Assembly (NCBI RefSeq): GCF_007655005.1
Contig: NZ_SZVW01000021.1
Coordinates: forward strand, 1 to 64,000
Direction: 5' to 3'
Length of the DNA stretch: 64,000 nucleotides
Origin: Streptomyces tibetensis
GTDB lineage: Bacteria > Actinomycetota > Actinomycetes > Streptomycetales > Streptomycetaceae
Shown here: positions 53,033-61,913 of the stretch, one piece after another
How positions within the stretch are numbered: position 1 is the stretch's first letter
Layout of the letters: each line of letters begins with the position of its first letter
Program-made: the position numbers and the translations under genes
The notes under the pieces: generated by a model
The model's input: the letters and a program-made list of their open reading frames with translations, nothing else
Databases searched by the model: none
What the model was told of the DNA's origin: nothing

Positions 53033-53836
53033 TCACACCCGCGCCCACGTGTTCCGGTCGCGGGCCGTCGCGTGCAGGGCCTCCACGTCCGCCGGTTTCA
53101 GGACGCCGCCCCGTCGCGTCAGGCCTTCCACCTCCGCCGCCGTCAGGACATGGACCTCTCGGGGGGCCGCCGGGATCGACAGCGCCGCCGGGTCCACCAG
53201 GACGAGCACCGGGCGGACCTCCGCCGTCAGGGCGTGGGAGGCGCGGTCGGCGTCGGTGCGGAGGCGGTGGAGGAGGGGGTGGGGGTCGCGGCGGCCCAGC
53301 GTGATCATGGGGTCGGCGATCCGGACGCGCTGCTTGCGCGCGTGGAGGGTGTGGACGGCGTAGACGCCGCCGGGGCCGATCAGCAGGTGGTGGATGCGGT
53401 CGCCGCCGGGGAGCGGCACGGAGTGCAGGGTGTGCCAGCCCGCGCCGTCGAGACGGTCCAGGGCGTCGCCGACCGTCTGCTCGGCCGCCAGGGCCCTGCG
53501 GCGCGGGTCGGGGCGCAGCCGGTGCGTGGGGCCGGGGTCGCGGTCGAGGGCGACGACGAGGGCCTCGCCGGGGCGGTTGGGGGCCAGGTCGTCGTCGGGG
53601 TGGAGGCTGAGACGGGCCAGCTCGGCGGGGGTCGGCACCGGCGGCGGCCCCACCGTCACGGGGCCGGTGATGTAGGGCCCGAGGGCCCTGAGGACCTCGT
53701 CCTCGCGGTCCTCGCCGAGCAGGTTCACCCGGGCGGCCTCGCGGTCGTACCAGGCGATGTTCCTGCCGTCGGGGAGGCAGACGTAGAGCCGCTCCCGGCC
53801 GTGCCGCCAGGTCGGTATGACGCGCAGTCCGTTCAT
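53033..53836 (-). CDS. NERD-domain protein (nuclease-related)
   Basis: This 267-residue protein has an N-terminal region MNGLRVIPTWRHGRERLYVC and a central NERD-like core (about 115-225) with WHTLHSVPLPGGDRIHHLLI, GPGGVYAVHTLHARKQRVRI and VRPVLVLVDPAAL. In NERD proteins the motif is usually D-x-D/K like a restriction fold; here the catalytic Asp/Lys set is not clearly complete (DRIHHLLIGPGGVYAV has His where many have Asp). Nuclease activity is uncertain. It is next to ku/ligD and divergent from the phosphatase gene. Confidence 0.78.
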   Translation of the reverse strand: MNGLRVIPTWRHGRERLYVCLPDGRNIAWYDREAARVNLLGEDREDEVLRALGPYITGPVTVGPPPVPTPAELARLSLHPDDDLAPNRPGEALVVALDRDPGPTHRLRPDPRRRALAAEQTVGDALDRLDGAGWHTLHSVPLPGGDRIHHLLIGPGGVYAVHTLHARKQRVRIADPMITLGRRDPHPLLHRLRTDADRASHALTAEVRPVLVLVDPAALSIPAAPREVHVLTAAEVEGLTRRGGVLKPADVEALHATARDRNTWARV

Positions 53837-53955
53837 GCACCATCACCCCATTCCATGGGAACAGGCGGGGTGCTGCGGGGGCAAGAACCCGGTTACCTTG
53901 GAGAGGAGTTGAGCCTGCCCGCGGACCCTCGGGCGGTCATGGTGGGGAGGCGCCG

Positions 53956-54459
53956 TTGCGTACCCGCAGTAAACCCGACGTGCCCGCTCCGGAGAGTCCG
54001 TGGAACGAGGTCGTCCCCGGGCTCTGGATGGGCGGTCACGAGTACACGGGGACCTTGGGGCATCTGGAGTTCGCCGTCGTACGGGACGAGTTCGATCTCG
54101 TGCAGACGCTGCTGCGGCTGCCGGGGCACGGGCCCGATCCGGGTGTCCGGCACCATGTGTGGCCCATACCCGACGGGCCACTGGACGGGACGCAGCTCGC
54201 CGGGGTGATCCGGCTGGCCGAGGCCGCGTGCGAGGCGATGGACGAGGGCCGCCGGGTCCTGGTCCGCTGCTACCACGGGTACAACCGCTCCGGTCTCGTC
54301 GTCGCGCACGCCCTGATGCGCCAGGGCAGGTCCGCCGAGGCGGCGATCCGGCTGATCCGGGCCCGCCGCTCGCCCTGGGCACTGCACAACGACCTGTTCG
54401 TCGAGTACCTGCGGGCCGGGCTGGCCACGGCCCGGCTGCTGGAGGAACTCACCGAGTAG
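53956..54459 (+). CDS. dual-specificity protein phosphatase family
   Basis: This 167-residue protein has the CX5R signature VRCYHGYNRSGLV (about residue 101-113), with Cys and Arg both present and WPIPDGPLDGTQL carrying a likely general-acid Asp. It starts at TTG 53956 preceded by GGGGAGG. It is predicted active, unlike the phosphatase-fold protein at 27608-28288. The substrate is unknown. It is divergent from the NERD gene. Confidence 0.88.
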   Translation: MRTRSKPDVPAPESPWNEVVPGLWMGGHEYTGTLGHLEFAVVRDEFDLVQTLLRLPGHGPDPGVRHHVWPIPDGPLDGTQLAGVIRLAEAACEAMDEGRRVLVRCYHGYNRSGLVVAHALMRQGRSAEAAIRLIRARRSPWALHNDLFVEYLRAGLATARLLEELTE

Positions 54460-54620
54460 CACGACGCCCGCGGAGCTGCACGTACACGGCCACCCTCACG
54501 CGCAAATGGGACTTCCCCGCGAATAAGGTGTACGACGGCCGACGGTCGCGCCTGCCGTCGGTCCACCATCCGTCCACCGTGTGTCCGCCGTGTGCTCACC
54601 CACGAACCGCCAGGAGTGCA

Positions 54621-55502
54621 GTGCCCCTCAGCCGCCCCGGGCAGGCCGCCCGCCGCCTCGCCGTCGTCGCCCTGCTGCTGGCCGCCGCCGTGGGCTGCGG
54701 GGACGCCGGCGAGCTGGAGGGCGCGGGGTCGACCCCCACCGCACAGGGGCCGGCCCGCCTCTGGCCGGAGCTGACCCCGGCGTCCAGCCCGGCGTTCGAG
54801 ATCGGCGAGGTGAACACCGAGGTGGTCCGAGGGGTGAAGGTCCCCGGCGACGACATCCGCCGGGTGAACCCGGTCGGGATCGTCCGGGCCGAGATCGCCG
54901 CGAACCCGGGCGACTACGACGGCGGCAAGGCGCCCTACCGGGACACGAAGCGCGAGATGGCCGACTGCGCGAAGGGCCCGGGGCACGGAAAGTGCCCGGT
55001 GCTCCGGCCGTACTACCGGGATCTGACCGGTGACGGACGCGACGACCTGACGCTCGGTTTCCCGCTGCTGCCCGGCAGGACGACCGCGGTCCGCGTCTAC
55101 ACCGTCGACAAGCACCGGCTGGTACAGGTGATGGCGTGGGAGGACGCGCTGAGCGGTGTCGAGCTGGCCGGGCGTTCCCTGGTGATCCGCTCGCCGTCGG
55201 AGGTCGCGGGCTACGAGTACCGTCTGCAGTGGACCTGGGACCGGGATCAGCGGGCCATGCTCCTCACCCACGACGAGATGCTGCGCACCGGCCCGCACCA
55301 GCGCTCCCGACACCCGTCGGACTCCGGCACGGGCTCTCCGTCGACGCCCCGCACGGGTTCTCCGTCGACGTCCCGCACCGGTTCTCCCTCGGCCTCGCCG
55401 TCCGCCGCCCTGCCCCCCTCGCCGTCCGCCGCCCTGTCCCCCTCGCCGTCCGCTCCCCTGTCCGCCTCGCCGTCCGGCTCCCGCTCGGTGAGCGGCGGAT
55501 GA
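54621..55502 (+). CDS. secreted lipoprotein coupled to a histidine kinase
   Basis: This 293-residue protein starts at GTG 54621 with AGGAG 5 bases upstream. The signal segment LAVVALLLAAAVGCGD has the lipobox Cys at about residue 26. The middle domain (about 50-205) contains YYRDLTGDGRDDLTLGFPL, a calcium-loop-like motif, with two Cys (ADCAKGPGHGKCPV) that may form a disulfide. The tail repeats GSPSTPRT/SPSAALS-type units. Its stop overlaps the kinase start (ATGA at 55499-55502), suggesting that it is an accessory sensor for the kinase. Confidence 0.85.
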   Translation: MPLSRPGQAARRLAVVALLLAAAVGCGDAGELEGAGSTPTAQGPARLWPELTPASSPAFEIGEVNTEVVRGVKVPGDDIRRVNPVGIVRAEIAANPGDYDGGKAPYRDTKREMADCAKGPGHGKCPVLRPYYRDLTGDGRDDLTLGFPLLPGRTTAVRVYTVDKHRLVQVMAWEDALSGVELAGRSLVIRSPSEVAGYEYRLQWTWDRDQRAMLLTHDEMLRTGPHQRSRHPSDSGTGSPSTPRTGSPSTSRTGSPSASPSAALPPSPSAALSPSPSAPLSASPSGSRSVSGG

Positions 55503-56746
55503 GGCCGGTACTCCCCCCGTGGTCAGGGACGCTCGCCGCGAAGGCCGCCGCCTTCATCACGGTCATGTGCTGCGCGCTCGCGGCCCTGCTCGGCGTCCTG
55601 GTGCACGTGCAGGTGACGAACCAGACCGTCGGCCAGGCCCGTGACCAGGCGCTGCAGCGGCTGGCACAGGCGACGCAGCGCTACGAGGCCGGGGACACCC
55701 TGCGACGGGGCGCCGGGGTGGATCCTCCGGAGCTGCCCGGGGAGCTGCGGGAGCTGGCGGTGGCCGGGGAGCGCGGCACGATGGTCGCCGACGAGGAAGG
55801 CCGTCCCACGATGTGGGCGGCGGGTCCCGTCGACGGCGGGCGGGCGCTGGCCGTGGCGGTCGACTACTCGCAGCAGGCCCGCACGATCGAGGGTCTGGAC
55901 CGGGCGATCGTGTGGTCGTCGGGTCTGGCCATCGGGGCGACACTGCTGGTCGGGGCGTTCGCGGTGACGCGGGTGACGCGGCGGCTGCACACCACGGCTT
56001 TGGTGGCCCGGCGGATCAGCGCGGGCGACCTGGACGCGCGCGTGAACGACCCCCGTACGGGCCCGCGCACGCAGGCCAGTCCGCAGGACGAGGTGGCCGC
56101 GGTCGCCGCCGCGCTGGACTCCATGGCGGCGTCGCTGCAGGGGAAGCTGCTGGCCGAGCAGCGGTTCACGGCGGATGTCGCGCACGAGCTGCGCACGCCG
56201 CTGACCGGGTTGCACGCGGCGGCGGAACTGCTGCCGCCGGGCCGTCCGACGGAGCTGGTGCGCGACCGGGTGGCGGCGCTGCGCACCCTCACCGAGGACC
56301 TGCTGGAGATCTCCCGGCTGGACACCGGCCGGGAGCGGGTGGAGCTGGACACCGAACTGTTGGGGCCGCTGGCCGAGCGGGCGGTGCGGGCGGCGGGGAA
56401 CGGCACGGAGGTCAGGGTCGTACGGGACGTGTCCGTGGAGACGGACCGGCGGCGGCTGGAGCGGGTGCTGGGCAATCTCGTGGCGAACGCGCACAAGCAC
56501 GGGCGGGGGCCGGTGGTGCTGACCGTGGACGGGCCGGTGGTGACCGTTCGCGACCACGGGGACGGGTTTCCCGACTACCTGGTCGTGCACGGTCCGCAGC
56601 GGTTCCGCACGGAGGGCGGTACGCGGGGGCACGGTCTGGGGCTGACCATCGCGCGTGGGCAGGCCGAGGTGCTGGGGGCGCGGCTGGAGTTCGCGAACGC
56701 GCCGGAGGGCGGGGCGGTGGCCACCCTGAGACTCGCGGCGGAGTGA
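55499..56746 (+). CDS. sensor histidine kinase (HAMP-HisKA-HATPase) without adjacent response regulator
   Basis: This 415-residue protein has two membrane helices (about 18-40 and 140-160) enclosing a periplasmic-side sensor, then a HAMP linker, HisKA with His in FTADVAHELRTPLTG (about residue 236) and HATPase motifs NLVANAHKHG and GTRGHGLGLTIARGQ. It is translated with the upstream lipoprotein gene. No response regulator gene adjoins it in the window, so its partner must be elsewhere. The arrangement recalls lipoprotein/kinase sensing as in CseA/CseC, but the sequence is a different locus. Confidence 0.92.
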   Translation: MRPVLPPWSGTLAAKAAAFITVMCCALAALLGVLVHVQVTNQTVGQARDQALQRLAQATQRYEAGDTLRRGAGVDPPELPGELRELAVAGERGTMVADEEGRPTMWAAGPVDGGRALAVAVDYSQQARTIEGLDRAIVWSSGLAIGATLLVGAFAVTRVTRRLHTTALVARRISAGDLDARVNDPRTGPRTQASPQDEVAAVAAALDSMAASLQGKLLAEQRFTADVAHELRTPLTGLHAAAELLPPGRPTELVRDRVAALRTLTEDLLEISRLDTGRERVELDTELLGPLAERAVRAAGNGTEVRVVRDVSVETDRRRLERVLGNLVANAHKHGRGPVVLTVDGPVVTVRDHGDGFPDYLVVHGPQRFRTEGGTRGHGLGLTIARGQAEVLGARLEFANAPEGGAVATLRLAAE

Positions 56747-56860
56747 GCACCCGGTCCGCGCCCTCCTATGGCCCAGCGTGAGGGGCGGCACCTCGGGGGC
56801 GCTCTTAATGTGTCGATTAGTCAGCTTCGGCACCTTCGCCCCCACATGGAGGTATCCCCC

Positions 56861-57388
56861 ATGTCCCTGCGCATCCGCCTCTCCATAGCCATCGTCGCCG
56901 GGCTCCTCGCCGCAGCGGCCGCCGTCACACCCGCCGTCGCGGACGGCGACTGGGACCCGAACGGCGGCAACGGCAACCACCAGCACGACCCGGGTGGCGG
57001 CAACGGCAACCACCAGCACGACCCGAACGGCGGGAACGGCAACGACCCGAGCGGCGGCAACGGCAACCACCAGCACGACCCGAGTGGCGGCAACGGCAAC
57101 CACCAGCACGACCCGGGTGGCGGCAACGGTGACCACCAGGGCCGCCATGACCAGCGCCTGTACGAGGGCGTCGTCACGGCGGGCACGCTGGCGCTGCGCA
57201 GCGCCCCGAACCGCGGTTCGCAGATCATCCGGTTCGCCCATCGGGGCGACATCGTCAGGATCTTCTGCAAGGCGGGCGGCCAGACCGTGCAGGGCAACCC
57301 GCTCTGGTACCTGCTGACGGACGGCACCTGGGCCTGGGGCGCGGCCCGGTACATCGACAACATCGGTCCCGCGCCACGCTGGTGCTGA
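56861..57388 (+). CDS. secreted SH3-like protein with His/Gly-rich 11-residue repeats
   Basis: This 175-residue protein has a signal peptide of about 27 residues (cut after AVA), then six tandem units of the form DPNGGNGNHQH (residues 32-94; one unit lacks HQH), then a C-terminal SH3-like domain (about 103-175; VTAGTLALRSAPNRGSQIIR, WYLLTDGTWAWGAARYI). The DNA repeats every 33 bp. The repeats are rich in His and could bind metal ions; this is inference. The start follows TGGAGGTATCCCCC. Confidence 0.85.
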   Translation: MSLRIRLSIAIVAGLLAAAAAVTPAVADGDWDPNGGNGNHQHDPGGGNGNHQHDPNGGNGNDPSGGNGNHQHDPSGGNGNHQHDPGGGNGDHQGRHDQRLYEGVVTAGTLALRSAPNRGSQIIRFAHRGDIVRIFCKAGGQTVQGNPLWYLLTDGTWAWGAARYIDNIGPAPRWC

Positions 57389-57440
57389 CACCCGGTCACC
57401 CGAAGGCACACGAGATGCACTACTTGGGTAGATTCCGGAC

Positions 57441-58805
57441 ATGAGTAAGGCCGGAATCACCGTGGTGACGGCGGACCCGCCCGCACCCGCCGTCCGCCGC
57501 CTCCCCCGGCGCCGGGGCATCGAGCTCGCCCTCATCGTGCTGGCCGTCCTGCTGTCGGTGTACGGCTACTGCGCCGTCGGCCTCGCCCGGTACGGAACGC
57601 TGCCGCCCGGTGCCGCCGGCTACGGCGCCGGCCTCGGCGTACTGGCGCTGATGGCCCATCTGACGGTACGTCTGCGGGCCCCGTACGCCGACCCCCTGCT
57701 CCTCCCGATCGGGGTGCTGCTGAACGGGCTGGGCCTGGTGCTGATCTACCGGCTCGACCTGGAGACCCCGGGCGACCGGGCGGCACCGGCCCAGCTGGTG
57801 TGGTCGACGCTGGGCGTGGCGCTGTTCATCCTGGTCGGTCTGCTGCTGCGCGACCACCGGGTGCTCCAGCGCTACACGTACGTCTGCGTGGTCGCGGCCC
57901 TGGTCCTGCTCACGCTGCCGATCCTGTTCCCGGCGGTGAACGGGGCCCGCATCTGGATCCGGATCGCCGGGTTCTCCATCCAGCCGGGCGAGTTCGCGAA
58001 GGTACTGCTGGCGGTGTTCTTCGCCGCGTACCTGGCGGCGAACCGCAACGCGCTGGCCTACACCGGCCGCCGCGTCTGGAAGCTCCAGCTCCCCACGGGC
58101 CGCGTGCTCGGCCCCATCGTCGCCGTCTGGCTGGTGAGCGTGGGGGTGCTGATCCTGGAACGCGACCTCGGCACCTCGCTGCTGTTCTTCGGCCTGTTCG
58201 TGGTGCTGCTCTACGTGGCCACCGGCCGCACCGGCTGGATCGCGGTCGGCCTGCTGCTGGCGGCGCTGGGGGCGGTCGCCGTGGGCCGGCTGGAACCGCA
58301 CGTACACAGCAGGATCGAGACCTGGCTGCACCCCTTCGCCTCGATCGAGGCCGGCGAGGGCGCCAACCAGCTCGCCCAGTCGCTGTTCGCCTTCGCGGAG
58401 GGCGGCATGCTCGGCACGGGCCTCGGACTCGGGCACTCCTTCCTCATCGGCTTCGCCGTGAAGTCGGACTTCATCCTGGCCACCGCGGGCGAGGAACTCG
58501 GCCTGGCCGGCATCGGCGCCGTCTTCCTCCTCTACGGCCTGCTGGTGGAGCGCGGCTTTCGTGCGGGGATCGCGCAGCGTGAGCCTTTCGGACGGCTGCT
58601 CGCGGTCGGCCTCGCCTCGCTGGTGGCACTCCAGGTGTTCGTGATCGCGGGCGGGGTGACCGGGCTGATCCCGCTGACCGGCATGGCGATGCCGTTCCTG
58701 GCGCAGGGCGGCTCGTCGGTGGTCACCAACTGGGCGATCGTGGCGCTGCTGGTCCGGGTGAGCGACTCGGCCCGGCGCAGTCGCGACGAACAGGACGTCC
58801 CATGA
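57441..58805 (+). CDS. FtsW/RodA/SpoVE-family lipid II polymerase paralogue
   Basis: This 454-residue SEDS protein has about ten membrane helices. Family motifs are NGARIWIRIAGFSIQPGEFA, ERDLGTSLLFFGLF, the long outer loop with SIEAGEGANQLAQSLFAFA and ATAGEELGLAG, and the end LIPLTGMAMPFLAQGGSS. The catalytic Asp of the loop region (VKSDFILATAGEE) is present. It overlaps the following class B PBP by 4 bp. SEDS-PBP pairs polymerise and cross-link peptidoglycan; this one probably acts in sporulation or polar growth alongside the main pairs. Confidence 0.93.
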   Translation: MSKAGITVVTADPPAPAVRRLPRRRGIELALIVLAVLLSVYGYCAVGLARYGTLPPGAAGYGAGLGVLALMAHLTVRLRAPYADPLLLPIGVLLNGLGLVLIYRLDLETPGDRAAPAQLVWSTLGVALFILVGLLLRDHRVLQRYTYVCVVAALVLLTLPILFPAVNGARIWIRIAGFSIQPGEFAKVLLAVFFAAYLAANRNALAYTGRRVWKLQLPTGRVLGPIVAVWLVSVGVLILERDLGTSLLFFGLFVVLLYVATGRTGWIAVGLLLAALGAVAVGRLEPHVHSRIETWLHPFASIEAGEGANQLAQSLFAFAEGGMLGTGLGLGHSFLIGFAVKSDFILATAGEELGLAGIGAVFLLYGLLVERGFRAGIAQREPFGRLLAVGLASLVALQVFVIAGGVTGLIPLTGMAMPFLAQGGSSVVTNWAIVALLVRVSDSARRSRDEQDVP

Positions 58806-60262
58806 CCCGGCACATCCGGCACGCCCAGTACTTCTGCGCGCTGCTGCTGGTGGCCCTGCTGGTGAACGCCGCCCGCGTCCAGGTCGTCCAGGCACCGTCG
58901 TACGACCGCAATCCGGCCAACCGGCGCCCCGACATCGCCCGCTACGAGCAGCCGCGCGGGGACATCTGGGTCGGTGGGCGCCCTGTCACCGGTTCCCGGG
59001 ACACCCGCGAGCACCTTCGTTACGAACGGATCTACACGGACGGCCCGATGTACGCCCCGGTCACCGGCTTCGCCTCCCAGCTGTACGGGACGACGCTGCT
59101 GGAGAGCAGCGAGGACGGCGTGCTGTCCGGCGCGGATCCGATGCTCGCGCCGTTCCCGCTGTGGAACGACTTCACGCGGGCGCGCAACGCGGGCGGGGAC
59201 GTGGTCACGACGCTTAACCCGGCCGCCCAGGAGGCCGCGTACCGGGGGCTCTCGGGCCACAAGGGCGCGGTGGCGGCGCTGGAGCCGTCGACCGGCCGGA
59301 TCCTGGCCCTGGTGTCCGCCCCGTCCTACGACCCCCAGCCGCTCTCCGGCAACGGCTCGGCGGCGGCCCGGGCCTGGCGGCGGCTCACCGCGGACAAGGA
59401 CAAGCCGATGCTCAACCGGGCGGTGCGGCAGACCTATCCGCCGGGCTCGACGTTCAAGGTCGTCACCGCAGCCGCCGCGCTGGACTCGGGTGTGGTCACG
59501 GACCTCGACGCCCCGACCGACTCCCCCGCCCCCTACCGGCTGCCCGGAACGCGCACGCGCCTGACGAACGCGTCGAAGGGCTGCGCGGACGCCTCTGTCC
59601 GGGAGGCCTTCACCTTCTCCTGCAACACGGTGTTCGCCAAGCTCGGCGTGGAGGTGGGCGCGGCGGACATGACGGCCTCGGCGCAGGCCTTCGGCTTCAA
59701 CAACGGGGAGCTGAGGGTCCCCTTCCCGGTGGCCCGGTCCACGTTCGACACCACCCTCGACGAGGCTCAACTCGCCCTGTCGTCGATCGGCCAGTACAAC
59801 ACCCGCGCCACACCGCTGCAGATGGCGATGGTCGCGGCGGCCGTGGCGAACGGCGGCCAGGTACGGGACCCCTACCTGGTGGAGCGCACGACCCGGCCGG
59901 GCGGCAGCACCCTCGCGGCGGCCGGTTCGCGGCCGATCCGCCAGGCGATGTACCCGTCCACCGCCGGCCTGTTGCGGGCGATGATGCGGGATGTGGTCGA
60001 GTACGGCGGCGGACGCAAAGCCGCCATCCGCGGCGCCCAGGTCGGCGGCAAGACCGGCACCGCCCAGCACGGCCTCGGCAACTCCGGTATCCCGTACGCC
60101 TGGTTCATCTCCTGGGCACAGGGAGAGGGCGACCTGCTGCCGAGGGTGGCGGTCGCGGTCGTCATGGAGGACGCGGAGGCGAAGCGCGGGGACATCAGCG
60201 GGGGCGGCGACGCGGCCCCGATCGCGCGGGCGGTGATGGAGGCGGTGCTCAAGTCGCCCTGA
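58802..60262 (+). CDS. class B penicillin-binding protein (transpeptidase)
   Basis: This 486-residue protein has an N-terminal membrane anchor (about 10-28), a dimerisation domain, then a transpeptidase domain with STFK in PPGSTFKVVTA (about residue 218), SCN in FTFSCNTVF and KTG in QVGGKTGTAQ. It partners the SEDS protein encoded just upstream (ATGA overlap). It lacks PASTA repeats. It crosslinks peptidoglycan on the outer face of the membrane and is a beta-lactam target. Confidence 0.95.
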   Translation: MTRHIRHAQYFCALLLVALLVNAARVQVVQAPSYDRNPANRRPDIARYEQPRGDIWVGGRPVTGSRDTREHLRYERIYTDGPMYAPVTGFASQLYGTTLLESSEDGVLSGADPMLAPFPLWNDFTRARNAGGDVVTTLNPAAQEAAYRGLSGHKGAVAALEPSTGRILALVSAPSYDPQPLSGNGSAAARAWRRLTADKDKPMLNRAVRQTYPPGSTFKVVTAAAALDSGVVTDLDAPTDSPAPYRLPGTRTRLTNASKGCADASVREAFTFSCNTVFAKLGVEVGAADMTASAQAFGFNNGELRVPFPVARSTFDTTLDEAQLALSSIGQYNTRATPLQMAMVAAAVANGGQVRDPYLVERTTRPGGSTLAAAGSRPIRQAMYPSTAGLLRAMMRDVVEYGGGRKAAIRGAQVGGKTGTAQHGLGNSGIPYAWFISWAQGEGDLLPRVAVAVVMEDAEAKRGDISGGGDAAPIARAVMEAVLKSP

Positions 60263-60325
60263 GCACTGCCCGGTTGATGAGACGGGGCTACCGGGGCCGG
60301 GAGACCCCGACCTACCGTTCGGTCC

Positions 60326-60835
60326 ATGACCGAACCCACCGCGTACGAACTCGCCCAGGTCAACCTCGGCCGCCTCAAGGCCCCTCTGGACTCCCCGCAG
60401 CTGAAGGACTTCGTCGACAGCCTCGACCCGGTGAACGCGGACGCGGACGACGCCGACGGATTCGTCTGGCGCCTGCAGGGCGAGGGCGGCGACGACGCCA
60501 CGGACGTGCCCGTCTTCGGTGACTCCTGGCTGATCATCAACATGTCGGTGTGGCGCGACACCGACGCCCTGACGGCGTACATGTACCAAGGCCGGCACCG
60601 GGAGATGCTCGCACGCCGCCGCGAGTGGTTCGAACGGGTGCAGGAGGCCATGGTCGCCCTCTGGTGGGTCCCGCCGGGTCACCGCCCCACGGTCGCCGAG
60701 GCGGAGTCTCGTGTGCTGCACCTGCGCACGCACGGCCCGACGCCGTACGCCTTCACCCTGCGTACGCAGTTCCCGCCGCAGGGGGCGGAGCCGCTGATCG
60801 GCGAGGTGCCGGAGGGGCTCGGCTGCGCGCTCTAG
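60326..60835 (+). CDS. DUF3291 protein
   Basis: This 169-residue soluble protein has the DUF3291 blocks YELAQVNLGRLKAPLDSPQL, FGDSWLIINMSVWRDTDALT and WWVPPGHRPTVAEAESRVLH. The domain is a ferredoxin-like fold resembling antibiotic monooxygenases, but no activity is established. It lies 63 bp after the PBP gene on the same strand. Confidence 0.88.
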   Translation: MTEPTAYELAQVNLGRLKAPLDSPQLKDFVDSLDPVNADADDADGFVWRLQGEGGDDATDVPVFGDSWLIINMSVWRDTDALTAYMYQGRHREMLARRREWFERVQEAMVALWWVPPGHRPTVAEAESRVLHLRTHGPTPYAFTLRTQFPPQGAEPLIGEVPEGLGCAL

Positions 60836-60869
60836 GTAGACACCGGGTCAACAAGTGGCACGCAGGGGA

Positions 60870-60898
60870 TTGACGAGCTTGCTGACAAGCAGTCTCAT
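60870..60898 (+). promoter_or_regulatory. promoter and candidate TetR operator of the diiron-protein gene
   Basis: TTGACG (60870-60875) is followed by the perfect inverted repeat GCTTG-CTGA-CAAGC (60877-60890) and an AT-richer TCATAA around 60895-60900. The repeat would fill the promoter spacer. The adjacent TetR gene (61914) is the natural candidate to bind it. Spacing of the -10 box is uncertain. Confidence 0.45.
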
Positions 60899-60937
60899 AA
60901 GGGCATCAGTGACGTGTGCACAACGAGGTGGGCAGCC

Positions 60938-61876
60938 ATGACGACCCTGACGGAAGCCGACGCGCTCGACGGCCTGCGCGATGCCCTCGGCCTGCTGAAG
61001 GACCGGGAGCAGGTGGCCCAGCGGCTGCTCGACTCCTCCGCCAAGCACTCCTTCGACCCCGACAAGGAACTGGACTGGGACGCGCCCTTCGAGGAGGGCA
61101 AGTGGTTCTGGCCACCGGAGCTGGTCTCGCTCTACGACACCCCGCTGTGGAAGCGGATGGGCGAGGAGCAGCGGCTCCTGCTCTCCCAGCACGAGGCGGC
61201 GGCCCTGGCCTCCCTCGGCATCTGGTTCGAGATCATCCTGATGCAGCTGCTGGTCCGGCACATCTACGACAAAGCGGCGACGAGCGCGCACGTGCGCTAC
61301 GCACTCACGGAGATCGAGGACGAGTGCCGCCACTCCAAGATGTTCGCCCGGCTGATCTCCCACGGCGACACGCCCTGGTACCCGGTCAGCCGCGCCCACC
61401 AGCAGCTGGGCCGGCTGTTCAAGACCATCTCGACCACGCCGGGTTCCTTCACGGCGACCCTGCTGGGCGAGGAGGTCCTGGACTGGATGCAGCGGCTGAC
61501 GTTCCCCGACGAGCGGGTACAGACCCTGGTCCGCGGCGTCACCCGCATCCACGTCGTGGAGGAGGCCCGGCACGTCCGCTACGCCCGCGAGGAACTCCGC
61601 CGCCAGATGGTGACGGCCCCCAAGTGGTCGCGGGAGTTCACCCGCGTCACCTCCGGCGAGTTCGCCCGCGTCTTCTCGGTGGCCTTCGTGAACCCGGACG
61701 TCTACACGAACGTGGGCCTGGACAAGCGGGAGGCCCTCGCCCAGGTCCGCGCGAGCGGCCACCGCCGGGAGGTCATGCAGAACGGCTCCAGGCGCCTGAC
61801 CGACTTCCTGGACGACATCGGCGTACTGCGCGGGGTCGGCCGACGCCTGTGGAAGTCGTCGGGGCTGCTGGCGTAG
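60938..61876 (+). CDS. AurF-like diiron oxygenase family protein
   Basis: This protein of about 312 residues has the carboxylate/His motifs of AurF-type N-oxygenases and related diiron proteins: LSQHEAAALASLGIWFE, EIEDECRHSKMFARL and HVVEEARHVRYAREELRR. The ATG at 60938 follows GAGGTGGGCAGCC; a GTG 24 bases earlier lacks a leader. It probably activates O2; the substrate is unknown and there is no biosynthetic cluster around it. It is followed 37 bp downstream by a TetR gene, probably its regulator. Confidence 0.88.
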   Translation: MTTLTEADALDGLRDALGLLKDREQVAQRLLDSSAKHSFDPDKELDWDAPFEEGKWFWPPELVSLYDTPLWKRMGEEQRLLLSQHEAAALASLGIWFEIILMQLLVRHIYDKAATSAHVRYALTEIEDECRHSKMFARLISHGDTPWYPVSRAHQQLGRLFKTISTTPGSFTATLLGEEVLDWMQRLTFPDERVQTLVRGVTRIHVVEEARHVRYAREELRRQMVTAPKWSREFTRVTSGEFARVFSVAFVNPDVYTNVGLDKREALAQVRASGHRREVMQNGSRRLTDFLDDIGVLRGVGRRLWKSSGLLA

Positions 61877-61913
61877 GGGCGCACACCCCGGCACCCCGAT
61901 TACCCTGCGAGGC

